The notes beneath the pieces are model-generated. The model did no database searches. It had not been told where the DNA came from and saw only the letters and a list, made by a program, of their open reading frames with translations. A DNA stretch of 36,214 bases. It comes from an uncultured Bacteroidota bacterium. Lineage in GTDB: Bacteria > Bacteroidota > Bacteroidia > Chitinophagales > Chitinophagaceae. The DNA is taken from NCBI GenBank assembly GCA_903927975.1, contig CAIYPC010000295.1, positions 1-36,214 of the forward strand. The letters run 5' to 3'. The position numbers were made by a program, and so were the translations under genes. Shown here in pieces: positions 16,350 through 24,919 of this stretch; the stretch's first letter is position 1, and the number at the start of each line of letters is the position of its first letter.

Positions 16350-19300
16350 TTAATTAAAAATATATCTTATGCCAAACTGCATTATCCATCTCGAAGCCGC
16401 TTGAGTGGAGTTGTTGACAAATCTTGTTAAGCTGGTATTGTCTGAAAAACTATTTACATAAGGAACAAGGTTTGTTGCGTCTGCGTAAGGAAATGAGAAG
16501 AGCGGCGTTTTTCCATCAGCAGCCATGCCTTCAAATTTCAGGAAGTTGGTAGCAGAAGGAGTTTTTACTATTCCCCAATATTTATTAAGCAGATTGCCGA
16601 CATTCAATATATCGAGCGTGAGGCGCAAAGTATGTTTGTCTTTGTCTTTCGTGTAGAAATAAACATCTTGAGTGATGTTTAAATCAAGATGCTTGAAGTA
16701 AGGAAAAACAACTGAGTTTGCCTGCGCATACTGTCCTTTATGATTTGCGAGATAATGATCTTGGTTGATAAAGTTATTAAGCTGTGTCCAAATTTGTGAA
16801 GATGTTCTTGGGTCAGCAGCGGTTCCTGAAGTAGTTCCTTGTAAAGTTGTTTTATTATAAGAACCTGCATCGATCAAATTAATTTCTGATGCATTGCGCG
16901 GGATGTAGATCAAATCATTTCCGGTGTTGCCATCACCATTTAAATCGCCATTATAAACATAAGATGTAACGCCTGCAGGTGCAGCTTCAAATACAAGACC
17001 TACAGAAGTTGCGAAATGCTTTGCATAATCGAGCCTGTAACTTGCAAATGCAACAATGCGGTTTGGTTGATACCATCCTGGTCTTGCTAATGTTGGTGCG
17101 TTCGGATCGGTGTTCGATACTGCACGTGCTGCCCATAATGAGCTTGCGGTACTTCCATCTTCCATCGTGTTTTTTGCATCGCTATGCGTATAGCCTGCGC
17201 TCAATAATAAATTCTTAAAGCTCTTTTGCACTCTGAAAGTTGCAGCGTAAGAATATCCTTTATGCGTGTTCACAAGCAATATCGCGTTCGTGATATTTGG
17301 ATTGACTAAGCTTGTGCCATTGAAATATTTATTGGTTGAATTTGTGCCGCTTGTTGAATTAGCAATTGTGTTGAACCGATATCTTGTATCTGGACCATTT
17401 GCAATAGCAAACTGATTTTCTTCATTGAGGTTCACATTTTGCATATAGGCGGCATTAATGTCTTTTGAATAACTGAACTCTCCTGTGATAACCCAATCTC
17501 CTGCAAGTTTTTTGTCCAAACCTATATTCGTCTTCAACTTTGATGGGTATTTGAATTTTTTATCAACTAGCGCAACACCATATCCTGTTGGTGTAGATGT
17601 TTGCTGCTGGTTTGTTGCAGAAAGATAATTTGAAAGGTTTTGTGTTGGTGAAGCAGAGAAAGGAATATTTGAAACTGTATAAGAGCCGAATTGAACACCA
17701 TTATTTGCAGCTTGATTTTCGATCCAAACAAAAGGTGGAGCGCCTTCAAAAATGCCAGCACCACCCCTCAACTGCCAAGTTCTATCTCCAGTAATGTCCC
17801 AGTTGAAACCAACGCGTGGCGAAACAACTAAGAAGCCATTTGGCGCTGTACCAACATTATATTGAGCACCATCTTTGAATTTGAGTGCATCAAAATTAAT
17901 ATTGTCAGTAAACTTGTTTTGGTATGTGGTATAGTCAAGTCTGATTCCATAGGTTAACGTGAATGTATTTGTGACTCTCCATTTATCCTGAGCAAACAAG
18001 CTCAGGTTTGTAGCGCCGGCATAAGCCCATGGGAAAGCAGCGCCCTTCAGTGTTGAATATTGCTGATAATAACTTTGTGGCAGCGAACCTGCATAAAATG
18101 CATCAAGGCTGCTGAATTGAAAAACGCCGTTATAACCAGGCGCAAATGCGTTCTGATATTTTTTATAGCTGTTTTGTGTCCCAACTATTATTTCATGAGC
18201 GCCTTTGTAAAAAGTAAATGCATCATTGAACTGATAAGAATCCATGTTCAGCACGTTGTGATACGTGTACATTTCATAACCAAATGTTGTATAAATATTC
18301 CCGCCATTAAGAATATCAACAAGCGGGAAAGTATCTGAAGAAGATTGCGGGCTGCGAAAATCTCTTTCCTGTGTGTAACCAACTTGTAGTTTGTTTGATG
18401 CCTTGTTGCTAAACCTTGTGTTCAACTCAGCAATGTAGATGTTGAGGTTATTATTGATGCGATATCCGCTTCCATAAAATGGCAATGGGTTTGCATTGCT
18501 TGTAGGCTGGCCACCTGTAATTTGCCCACTGCCCGGTCTGCTGGTGCTTGCAAATTGATCTGCGTAGGATTTTAAATAATTATATTTTACAGTAAGTGTA
18601 TTATTATCGTTGATGTTGAAATCTATTTTTGCGTTGATTTTATAACTGTTTGTTTTGAATGAATAACCTTGATATGCTCCGGGGCTATAACCATAAGTGT
18701 TTTTAAGATAAGTCGCCAGGGCATTAAGTGTATCAGCATTGCTTTGCGAAACGATGCCCGATACAGGCGAATGGGTTGCGTCGGCTGGGATTAAACCACT
18801 TGCAGGCGCACTCTGCAAATTTTGTTCAGCATTAATAAAAAAGAACAATTTGTTTTTTATGATTGGACCGCCCAAACTTGCGCCGAGTACACTAAAATTA
18901 AAAGGGGTTTTAGGGATTTTTGAGTTCTCAACCTTATAGCCGTAAGTTCCAGGCGTTCTGCCGTTATAATAAACAGTGCCGCTAAACTTGTTCGTTCCGC
19001 TTTTTGTTACTGAGTTAACACCACCGCCCGTAAACCCACCTTGTCTTACATCATAAGGAGAAATATTTACTTGAATCTGATCGATTGCATCCAAAGAAAT
19101 TGGTTGTGCATTTGCCTGCCCACCAAGTGTTCCAGAAAGCCCGAATGAATTGTTGAAGTCCGCACCATCAACAGTTATATTATTGTAGGATGAAGTGACA
19201 CCGCCAAAGCTCATGCCATTTGCTGAAGGCTCGAGCCGCGCATAATCTGACACTGCACGTGTTACTGTTGGCAGCCTTTCAATTTGTGTACGGGTGATAA

Positions 19301-19709
19301 TTTCTTGTGATCCTGTGCGACTGTTGTTAAAGATTTTGTTCTGTCGCCCTGCGGTTACAACAACCTCTGACAATTGTTTAGTGTCGGGCGTCATTGTAAA
19401 ATCTGCTGCATAATCCTGACCAATTGAAAGAGAAATATTTTCCTGCTTCTCTTCTTTAAAGCCTACGTAGGTAACAGTGATTGTGTAAGGGCCGCCGACT
19501 CTTAAGCCTGCCAAATTAAAACGCCCATCTTTTCTTGTTGTTGTTGTGTATCTGGTTCCTGACGGAGTGTGCAGTGCTATCACGGTAGCGCCCGCTAAAC
19601 CAGCCTTCCCATCGGAAACAGTTCCTAATATTTGAGAAGTGGTTTCCTGTGAGAATAATAAAAATGAACTAAACGCACAGAGTGTGGTTAAGAGCAATCT
19701 CTTCATCAT
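16350..19709 (-). CDS. Oar-like TonB-dependent receptor with carboxypeptidase-regulatory N-domain
   Basis: 1119 aa from the ATG at 19709. The signal peptide MMKRLLLTTLCAFSSFLLFSQ is followed by a carboxypeptidase-regulatory domain (LGTVSDGKAGLAGATVIA ... TVTYVGFKEEK, ~25-110). The plug follows (ERLPTVTRAVSDYARLEPSA, NNITVDGADFNNSFG, DAIDQIQVNISPYDVRQGGFTGGGVNSVTKSG), and the rest is a large outer-membrane barrel ending in IMQFGIRYIFN. These plug motifs are typical of the Oar/adhesin-type receptors, which transport or bind large ligands at the outer membrane. An upstream in-frame ATG at 19742 would add 11 charged residues before the signal peptide and is less likely. No SusD partner is present; a lipoprotein gene follows. 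Confidence 0.92.
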   Translation of the reverse strand: MMKRLLLTTLCAFSSFLLFSQETTSQILGTVSDGKAGLAGATVIALHTPSGTRYTTTTRKDGRFNLAGLRVGGPYTITVTYVGFKEEKQENISLSIGQDYAADFTMTPDTKQLSEVVVTAGRQNKIFNNSRTGSQEIITRTQIERLPTVTRAVSDYARLEPSANGMSFGGVTSSYNNITVDGADFNNSFGLSGTLGGQANAQPISLDAIDQIQVNISPYDVRQGGFTGGGVNSVTKSGTNKFSGTVYYNGRTPGTYGYKVENSKIPKTPFNFSVLGASLGGPIIKNKLFFFINAEQNLQSAPASGLIPADATHSPVSGIVSQSNADTLNALATYLKNTYGYSPGAYQGYSFKTNSYKINAKIDFNINDNNTLTVKYNYLKSYADQFASTSRPGSGQITGGQPTSNANPLPFYGSGYRINNNLNIYIAELNTRFSNKASNKLQVGYTQERDFRSPQSSSDTFPLVDILNGGNIYTTFGYEMYTYHNVLNMDSYQFNDAFTFYKGAHEIIVGTQNSYKKYQNAFAPGYNGVFQFSSLDAFYAGSLPQSYYQQYSTLKGAAFPWAYAGATNLSLFAQDKWRVTNTFTLTYGIRLDYTTYQNKFTDNINFDALKFKDGAQYNVGTAPNGFLVVSPRVGFNWDITGDRTWQLRGGAGIFEGAPPFVWIENQAANNGVQFGSYTVSNIPFSASPTQNLSNYLSATNQQQTSTPTGYGVALVDKKFKYPSKLKTNIGLDKKLAGDWVITGEFSYSKDINAAYMQNVNLNEENQFAIANGPDTRYRFNTIANSTSGTNSTNKYFNGTSLVNPNITNAILLVNTHKGYSYAATFRVQKSFKNLLLSAGYTHSDAKNTMEDGSTASSLWAARAVSNTDPNAPTLARPGWYQPNRIVAFASYRLDYAKHFATSVGLVFEAAPAGVTSYVYNGDLNGDGNTGNDLIYIPRNASEINLIDAGSYNKTTLQGTTSGTAADPRTSSQIWTQLNNFINQDHYLANHKGQYAQANSVVFPYFKHLDLNITQDVYFYTKDKDKHTLRLTLDILNVGNLLNKYWGIVKTPSATNFLKFEGMAADGKTPLFSFPYADATNLVPYVNSFSDNTSLTRFVNNSTQAASRWIMQFGIRYIFN

Positions 19710-19958
19710 AATTTTTGGTTTTTTTGGTTTGCAAAGAAACAATTAAACAGCCTAGTCTAACTAATCAGGGTAGTTAAGAAATTATGAACAGATGGCAGGA
19801 ATGTTAGGGAAGATATTAGTTTGGTACGAATCCCATTGAAGACGCAAAAAAAAGAAAAAAATAGACGCAATGCCTTATTGAAGCATTATTTTTTTTGATA
19901 TAAAATAACCCCTTGAAAAGAAAATATTTATGAATAATTAATTTTTCTATTCGTAAAA

Positions 19959-20468
19959 TTAATCTTCTGCTTTTTTAAATGCATCTAATAAAGTCTGGGC
20001 TTTCTGGTTTCCTTCGAATGTAGTGATGAGATTCCCTTTCTTATCATATAACGCAAGAAATGGAAAGCTGTGCATGTTGTAATGAGGAGGGATGGCATAT
20101 TTTTCGTCCCTGCCCATTTTGATGTTTGAATATTTCGCGATTTGGTAGGTCTTATAAAATTCCTTCATTTCTGATAATGGAAAATAGGAAGCCATCACTA
20201 TCTCAATGTTTTTAAATTTATCCATTTCCTCGATCAAATCTTTTGTCTGGTGCTTGCAATGATCGCACTCTGGGCTAAAGTACATGATCATTGTCTCATG
20301 ATGTTTTTTTAGATCGCTGTTGCTATAATAAGCAGAGCTATCAGTTTTTAATATATGGAAAGGAGGAACTGTGGCTGATTGTGTTTTGCCTGGCGGTGGC
20401 GGTGTTTGTTGAGCAAGAACAATTGAACAAGCTAACATCAAGGCAAAAGAAGCAAATAATTTTTTCAT
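19959..20468 (-). CDS. Exported thioredoxin-fold (TlpA/redoxin-like) protein
   Basis: 169 aa with a signal peptide (FASFALMLACSIVLAQ) and a thioredoxin-like domain. The CxxC active site is C68-D-H-C71, in FSPECDHCKHQ, and the SFPFLAL segment places the likely cis-Pro at 136. It probably acts as a periplasmic thiol-disulfide oxidoreductase; the substrate is unknown. Divergent from the blaI-like gene, with its own -7 box at 20509-20516. Confidence 0.88.
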   Translation of the reverse strand: MKKLFASFALMLACSIVLAQQTPPPPGKTQSATVPPFHILKTDSSAYYSNSDLKKHHETMIMYFSPECDHCKHQTKDLIEEMDKFKNIEIVMASYFPLSEMKEFYKTYQIAKYSNIKMGRDEKYAIPPHYNMHSFPFLALYDKKGNLITTFEGNQKAQTLLDAFKKAED

Positions 20469-20508
20469 GATTTTCTGTGATTAATCAGTCTTTGATTTTA
20501 CAATCCAG

Positions 20509-20516
20509 CAAAAGTA
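20509..20516 (-). promoter_or_regulatory. Bacteroidota -7 box (minus strand TACTTTTG)
   Basis: Exact TAnnTTTG on the minus strand, 41 bases upstream of the ATG of the thioredoxin-fold gene. The BlaI operator begins 32 bp further upstream, so the two promoters share the region. Confidence 0.5.
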
Positions 20517-20538
20517 AAAATAAAAGTGCATAATAATT

Positions 20539-20583
20539 TTTGTTGAATTACGAATGTTTCGTAGATTTACGAAACATTCGTAA
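20539..20583 (+). promoter_or_regulatory. blaI-type promoter with overlapping operator palindrome
   Basis: Perfect 16-base arms TTACGAATGTTTCGTA (20548-20563) and TACGAAACATTCGTAA (20568-20583) surround GATT. A -33 element TTTG (20539-20542) and a near-consensus -7 box TAGATTTA (20562-20569) are spaced by 19 bases, with the -7 box at the centre of the palindrome. A bound repressor dimer would cover the promoter, which implies autoregulation by the downstream BlaI-family protein. Confidence 0.85.
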
Positions 20584-20587
20584 TTAT

Positions 20588-20956
20588 ATGGAAAAGCTAA
20601 CTATACAAGAAGAAGAAACCATGCTGGTGGTTTGGAAAACTGGCGAAGCAAATGTGAAAACATTTTTGGAACAGATGGAAGAACCGAAACCACCGTACAC
20701 AACACTTGCTTCCACGATCAAAAATTTGGAGAAAAAAAAATACATCGCAAGCCGACCTGTCGGCAATCTGTATTTATATAAGCCGATTGTTTCGCATGAA
20801 GATTATAAAAAGAAATTCATGCACGGTTTTGTGGAGAATTATTTTGCAAGTTCCTATAAAGAGTTAGTTAGTTTTTTTGTGGAACAGAAAAAGCTGAGCG
20901 CAAAAGAACTGAAAGAGATCATTGAACTAATTGAAGAGAAAAGGAAATACAAATAA
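20588..20956 (+). CDS. BlaI/MecI-family transcriptional repressor
   Basis: 122 aa winged-helix repressor. The N-terminal helices and recognition helix fit the family (LTIQEEETMLVVWKTGEANVKTFLEQM, then YTTLASTIKNLEKKKYIASRPVGN), and a C-terminal dimerisation helix region follows. BlaI/MecI proteins repress a target operon until cleaved by the membrane protease BlaR1/MecR1. The ATG at 20588 directly follows the operator; an in-frame start at 20540 would translate the operator and is rejected. The M56 protease gene follows 16 bp later. Confidence 0.92.
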   Translation: MEKLTIQEEETMLVVWKTGEANVKTFLEQMEEPKPPYTTLASTIKNLEKKKYIASRPVGNLYLYKPIVSHEDYKKKFMHGFVENYFASSYKELVSFFVEQKKLSAKELKEIIELIEEKRKYK

Positions 20957-20972
20957 TTATTAAACCTTGCTT

Positions 20973-23144
20973 ATGCCAACGATTATTTTTTATCTGCTAA
21001 AATTTTCCATCAGCCTTTCAGTGCTTTATCTGTTCTATCAATTTGTTTTGCGAAGACTTACTTTTTATAATTGGAACAGATGGTTTCTGCTCGGTTATTC
21101 GCTGCTGTCTTTTTTTATACCATTTATTAAAATCTCATTCATTACTGAAAATAAAAACCTAGATAATATTCCTGTGCTGCATTATATGCCAGTGGTTGAA
21201 AATTATGTGTCTAATAGCGCAAATATTTCAAGTAATGTTCATCAGCCTTTTGATTATTGGAATTTGTTATTGATAATAATTGCTTCTGGAACTTTTATTA
21301 TGCTGATGAGATTTATTATTCAGTTCTTCTCTATCCAAAAAATAAAAAAGAATTCTGCTGCTATTGAAAATGATGATGTCAGCATTTATGAAGTTGATAA
21401 AAGTATCATACCGTTTTCATTTGGCAATGCCATTTTTATTAATCCCCAGTTGCATACAGAAAAAGAATTTGAAGAGATAATACTGCACGAATATGTTCAT
21501 GTGAAACAGAAACATACGGTTGATATTTTATGGAGCGAGTTTATTTGCATCGTCAATTGGTACAACCCATTTGCATGGTTGATGCGTTACTCCATTCGGC
21601 AGAACCTTGAATTTATTGCAGACGATAATGTGGTGAAAAAAGGATTTGATAAAAAAGATTATCAGCATCATTTATTAAAAGTTATTGCTCAGCCACAATA
21701 CAGAATAGCTAACAGCTTCAATATCTCTTCATTAAAAAAACGGATTATCATGATGAACAAATTGAAAAGTGCAAAAGCGCATTTGGTAAAATTTCTTTTT
21801 GTGCTACCGCTGATAGCAGTGTTGTTGCTTGCATTTCGCGATAGGTATAATAATAGTCTGAAAAATAATCATCAGCAAATTAGTCATGTCCCTGATATCA
21901 AATCTGCAGATTTGCCAAATGAAATTCAGACTACCAGTAATAATATCTTAATGCCTTCGGTAATAACGAATATTAAGAAAACTAAAACTGCTATAGATTC
22001 TATCCCCAAAAAAAATTGGACAGATAAAGCATTGTATATTATAGATGGAAAAGAGGTTGATACTTCCGGTCTTCGCAAATTAAATCCTGCTAATATTGAT
22101 TCGATGAGCATATTTAAAGACAGTGCAGCTATTCGTCTATATGGTAAAAAAGGAAAAAATGGAGTGATAGTTATAAAAACAAAAAACCGGCTAGACAAAG
22201 AAGATCAATCTCAAGCCGGTATTGATACGCTTCTTCACAACTCTGATTTTAGGATAAAGATTAATAGTGGTGCAAAAATCAATCAGCCAATATTTATTAT
22301 AGATGGAAAAGAAGCTGACAGTTCTGCAATGAATAAATTAAATCCGAACAGCATTGAATCAATAACGGTGCTCAAAGATTCTAGTGCGACAAACATTTAT
22401 GGGGGAAAAGCAAAGAATGGAGTGATATTAATAAAAACAAATAATGCACATAACAAAACTGATACAATTAATTTTTCTTCTCAAAAGCAAATTAATATTT
22501 CTCAGAATGAGCGGGAAGAAAAAAAGCGGGAATTGCTTAGGGATTTCGATCAAAAGAGAACTCAGATTGATGATAGTTTAAAAATTTGGGATCGACCATG
22601 GTCATTCAATCCCAGACGTCCTGCGCTCGATGACGAAAGAATTGAAGGATTAATTTCTGAAATGGAAAATCTTGTAGTACAACTAAAAACTGATATGAGA
22701 AATTTGGATCCTCAAATTGAAAAAGACGAATGGAGGAAAGACGAGATAGCAATTTTTCAGCATTACAATTATATCGAAAGGCGCTCTTTCAATACATATC
22801 ACACACTCAACCTAAAAGCTGATGCAGATCTTAAATTATATTTCATCAATTTTATGCAGCAACATATAAATGATGAAAACGAAGCGAACAACTTTGTTCC
22901 ATCAAACCTAATTAAGGAAGATTCCTCACTCAGAGGTTTGGCTACTAGGTACAATGAATTGCAATCTAAACGAAAGGAAATTATACTTGCATCAGACAAC
23001 TCATTTAACGATAAGAATGTTGACAGCTTTCTTGGAGAAAACCAACGGAATATTGTTCTTTCTCTTCAAGGTTATGAAAAAGAATATTCTAATCGGTTAG
23101 CTGATTTTGATAAAACGATTAAACAAATAAGTAATTTGGAATAA
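20973..23144 (+). CDS. BlaR1-like M56 membrane metallopeptidase with two TonB-plug-like motifs
   Basis: 723 aa. The N-terminal part has about three membrane segments before the zinc-protease motif HEYVH (172-176); the conserved NPFAWLMRYSIRQNLEFIADDNVV follows, and a fourth segment lies near 271-286. In BlaR1/MecR1 such a protease senses an outside signal and inactivates the repressor. No beta-lactam sensor domain is seen. Instead the exterior part carries two copies, at about 354-405 and 440-491, of a motif seen in SusC-type plugs: IDGKE...LNP..I.S...KDS.A...YG.K.KNGVI.IKT. A charged, helix-rich tail of ~230 residues follows. The partner repressor is encoded immediately upstream. Confidence 0.9.
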   Translation: MPTIIFYLLKFSISLSVLYLFYQFVLRRLTFYNWNRWFLLGYSLLSFFIPFIKISFITENKNLDNIPVLHYMPVVENYVSNSANISSNVHQPFDYWNLLLIIIASGTFIMLMRFIIQFFSIQKIKKNSAAIENDDVSIYEVDKSIIPFSFGNAIFINPQLHTEKEFEEIILHEYVHVKQKHTVDILWSEFICIVNWYNPFAWLMRYSIRQNLEFIADDNVVKKGFDKKDYQHHLLKVIAQPQYRIANSFNISSLKKRIIMMNKLKSAKAHLVKFLFVLPLIAVLLLAFRDRYNNSLKNNHQQISHVPDIKSADLPNEIQTTSNNILMPSVITNIKKTKTAIDSIPKKNWTDKALYIIDGKEVDTSGLRKLNPANIDSMSIFKDSAAIRLYGKKGKNGVIVIKTKNRLDKEDQSQAGIDTLLHNSDFRIKINSGAKINQPIFIIDGKEADSSAMNKLNPNSIESITVLKDSSATNIYGGKAKNGVILIKTNNAHNKTDTINFSSQKQINISQNEREEKKRELLRDFDQKRTQIDDSLKIWDRPWSFNPRRPALDDERIEGLISEMENLVVQLKTDMRNLDPQIEKDEWRKDEIAIFQHYNYIERRSFNTYHTLNLKADADLKLYFINFMQQHINDENEANNFVPSNLIKEDSSLRGLATRYNELQSKRKEIILASDNSFNDKNVDSFLGENQRNIVLSLQGYEKEYSNRLADFDKTIKQISNLE

Positions 23145-23246
23145 ATGCATGTTTGACATTTTGCGCATTTTTTGACTTTAAGGCATCGTATGAAAGTCTA
23201 TTTTTTACTTCTTATTTATCAACTTTTTTCCCTCCATTTTTTGCTG

Positions 23247-23254
23247 TATGTTTG
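23247..23254 (+). promoter_or_regulatory. Bacteroidota -7 box TATGTTTG for efp
   Basis: Exact TAnnTTTG, 27 bases before the efp ATG, with a T-tract at the expected -33 position (23224-23229). Confidence 0.55.
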
Positions 23255-23281
23255 CCGCCCGATTAAATTAATATTGTTACT

Positions 23282-23848
23282 ATGGCAAACACAGCAGACA
23301 TCAGTCGTGGCCTAATCATCAAACTTGATGGCAGTTTATATTCAGTGGTTGAATTTGGAGAAAATAAAACGGCGCGTGCCGCAGCAAAAGTGTGGGCGAA
23401 ATTAAAAGGTGTTGAGAATGCCCGCTCTATTGAAAAAACATGGAACAGCGGAGATACGATTTATCCGGTGCGCGTTGAAAAAAAGAATTATCAGTTCCTA
23501 TATAAAGATGATAGCGGATACAGCTTTATGGATACAGAAACTTTTGAGCAAATTACTGTTCAGGAGAATCTGGTTGATGCGCCGCAATTTTTAAAAGATG
23601 GTCAGGAAGTATCGGTTTCTATTAATACAGAATCTGAGTTGCCAATGAGCGTTGAGCTTCCAGATAAAATTGTTTTGCTGGTTACTTACTCTGAGCCCGG
23701 TGTAAAAGGCGATACTGCAACCCGTACATTGAAACAGGCAACTGTTGAGACAGGTGCAACTGTGAACGTTCCATTATTTGTAAATGAAGGTGAGCTGATC
23801 CGTGTAAATACAAAAACGGGCGATTACGTTGAAAGAGTGAAAGAATAA
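23282..23848 (+). CDS. efp: Elongation factor P (variant tip loop with Arg32)
   Basis: 188 aa, the normal EF-P length, with the three-domain arrangement and the conserved C-terminal segment GDTATRTLKQATVETGATVNVPLFVNEGELIRVNTKTGDYVERVK. EF-P binds between the P and E sites of the ribosome and relieves stalling at polyproline. The domain I tip loop, usually K-P-G-K-G, reads K29-T-A-R32-A here. Aligned through the preceding Tyr and following KLK, Arg32 replaces the Lys34 that many bacteria modify. Followed after 69 bp by accB on the same strand. Confidence 0.93.
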   Translation: MANTADISRGLIIKLDGSLYSVVEFGENKTARAAAKVWAKLKGVENARSIEKTWNSGDTIYPVRVEKKNYQFLYKDDSGYSFMDTETFEQITVQENLVDAPQFLKDGQEVSVSINTESELPMSVELPDKIVLLVTYSEPGVKGDTATRTLKQATVETGATVNVPLFVNEGELIRVNTKTGDYVERVKE

Positions 23849-23917
23849 AATCGCCGTTGCGGTTTCAGTTTTTCCCTTATCTTAGTTCTCCCATTATCTA
23901 ACTGTAAATTCATCAAA

Positions 23918-24400
23918 ATGGATTTTAAACAGATTCAGGAGTTGATCAAAATGGTCAACAAATCTAATATCGGCGAAGTGAGCATTGAAGAAAAAGGTTT
24001 CAAGCTCACCATCAAGCAAAAAGAAGAACCAGTTCAGAATTTGATTGCTGCGCCTCTTCAACAACAATCTTATGCGCCGCAACAGCCGATGGCTAATAGT
24101 GTTCAATCAGCACCGGCTGCAGAAAAGCCCAAACAAACAGAAGCTCCACCGACCGATAATTTAATAACAATAAAGAGCCCGATGATTGGCACATTCTACC
24201 GCAGCTCGGGACCAGATAAAGCCGCATTCGTTAGTGTTGGCGATGAAATTGACAATGGCAAAGTGGTTTGCATTATCGAAGCCATGAAATTGTTCAATGA
24301 AATTGAAAGCGAAGTGAGAGGCAAAATTGTAAAAGTGCTTGTTGATGACGCCTCACCTGTAGAATATGATCAGCCTTTATTTTTAGTGGAGCCGAACTAA
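23918..24400 (+). CDS. accB: Biotin carboxyl carrier protein of acetyl-CoA carboxylase
   Basis: 160 aa. An N-terminal domain (MDFKQIQELIKMVNKSNIGEV) and a Pro/Gln/Ala-rich linker (~38-78) precede the biotinyl domain. Its IEAMKLFNEIE motif places the biotinylated Lys at 124. It carries the carboxyl group from biotin carboxylase to the carboxyltransferase in the first step of fatty-acid synthesis. accC normally follows directly; here a four-helix-bundle ORF with inverted repeats separates them, and the repeat begins at the accB stop codon. Confidence 0.95.
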   Translation: MDFKQIQELIKMVNKSNIGEVSIEEKGFKLTIKQKEEPVQNLIAAPLQQQSYAPQQPMANSVQSAPAAEKPKQTEAPPTDNLITIKSPMIGTFYRSSGPDKAAFVSVGDEIDNGKVVCIIEAMKLFNEIESEVRGKIVKVLVDDASPVEYDQPLFLVEPN

Positions 24401-24900
24401 TTGCTCAATGTGAAAATTGCTCAATTGCTCAATGAGCAACATGAGGCAATGATTTTCATTTTGTTTTATAAAACCTTTCCAAATGAAAAAAGAAGTTTTT
24501 GATAATAACCCTATTTTAAAATTATCTTTTGATTTTGCATTGATGGTAATAAGCTATTGTGAATTATTGAATGCCAATAAAAAATTTGTTCTTGCTAATC
24601 AATTATTAAAATCAGGAACATCAATCGGTGCAAATGCAATGGAAGCACAAAATGCTGAAAGCAAAGCAGACTTTATTCATAAGATGAAAATATCTGCTAA
24701 AGAAGCCGAAGAAAGCCAATACTGGCTTTGGCTGTGCGATTATGCGGAAGGCTATCCTGAATGTAAATCTCTTATAAATAAATTGGAAGATATAAACAAA
24801 GTGCTCGGCAAAATATTATCAACTGCCAAAAGAAAGACCCCTTTTAGTTATTTGATGAGTTTCTTCGTTTTTTGAAGCATTGAGCCATTAAGCAATTGTA
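24399..24900. mobile_element. Candidate IVS-like element: inverted TTGCTCAA word arms enclosing a four-helix-bundle ORF
   Basis: The left side, from 24399, iterates ATTGCTCAATG. Arm 24417-24434 (TTGCTCAATTGCTCAATG) pairs with arm 24878-24895 (CATTGAGCCATTAAGCAA) at 16 of 18 positions. The arms enclose only the small ORF 24483-24875; the right arm starts 2 bp after its stop. The element splits the accB-accC pair. The ORF-in-a-stem layout is that of intervening sequences in 23S rRNA, which encode the same protein family. Confidence 0.6.
24483..24875 (+). CDS. Four-helix-bundle protein (S23 / 23S rRNA IVP-like)
   Basis: 130 aa, typical length for the family. The diagnostic core is present: LANQLLKSGTSIGANAMEAQ followed by SKADFIHKMKISAKEAEES and YWLWLCDYAEG. 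Members form small helical-bundle oligomers and are encoded in rRNA intervening sequences and in scattered loci; relatives include the Avd protein of diversity-generating retroelements, but no reverse transcriptase is present here. The molecular role is unknown; nucleic-acid binding is plausible from the basic character of related proteins. The gene lies between accB and accC inside inverted repeats, and its last residues (RKTPFSYLMSFFVF) look unlike the usual family end. Confidence 0.9.
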   Translation: MKKEVFDNNPILKLSFDFALMVISYCELLNANKKFVLANQLLKSGTSIGANAMEAQNAESKADFIHKMKISAKEAEESQYWLWLCDYAEGYPECKSLINKLEDINKVLGKILSTAKRKTPFSYLMSFFVF

Positions 24901-24919
24901 TCATTTTCAAATTAAAAAG

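Noticed and set aside
19820..19900. Terminator or small RNA in the gap after the thioredoxin gene
   Set aside because: The only stem (AATGC/GCATT) is five pairs; too weak to claim.
20973..23144. TonB-dependent receptor call based on the plug-like motifs
   Set aside because: The N-terminal M56 protease with HEYVH and membrane segments, and the absence of a barrel, make it BlaR1-like.
24483..24875. Avd protein of a diversity-generating retroelement
   Set aside because: The four-helix bundle is related, but no reverse transcriptase, template repeat or variable repeat is present nearby.
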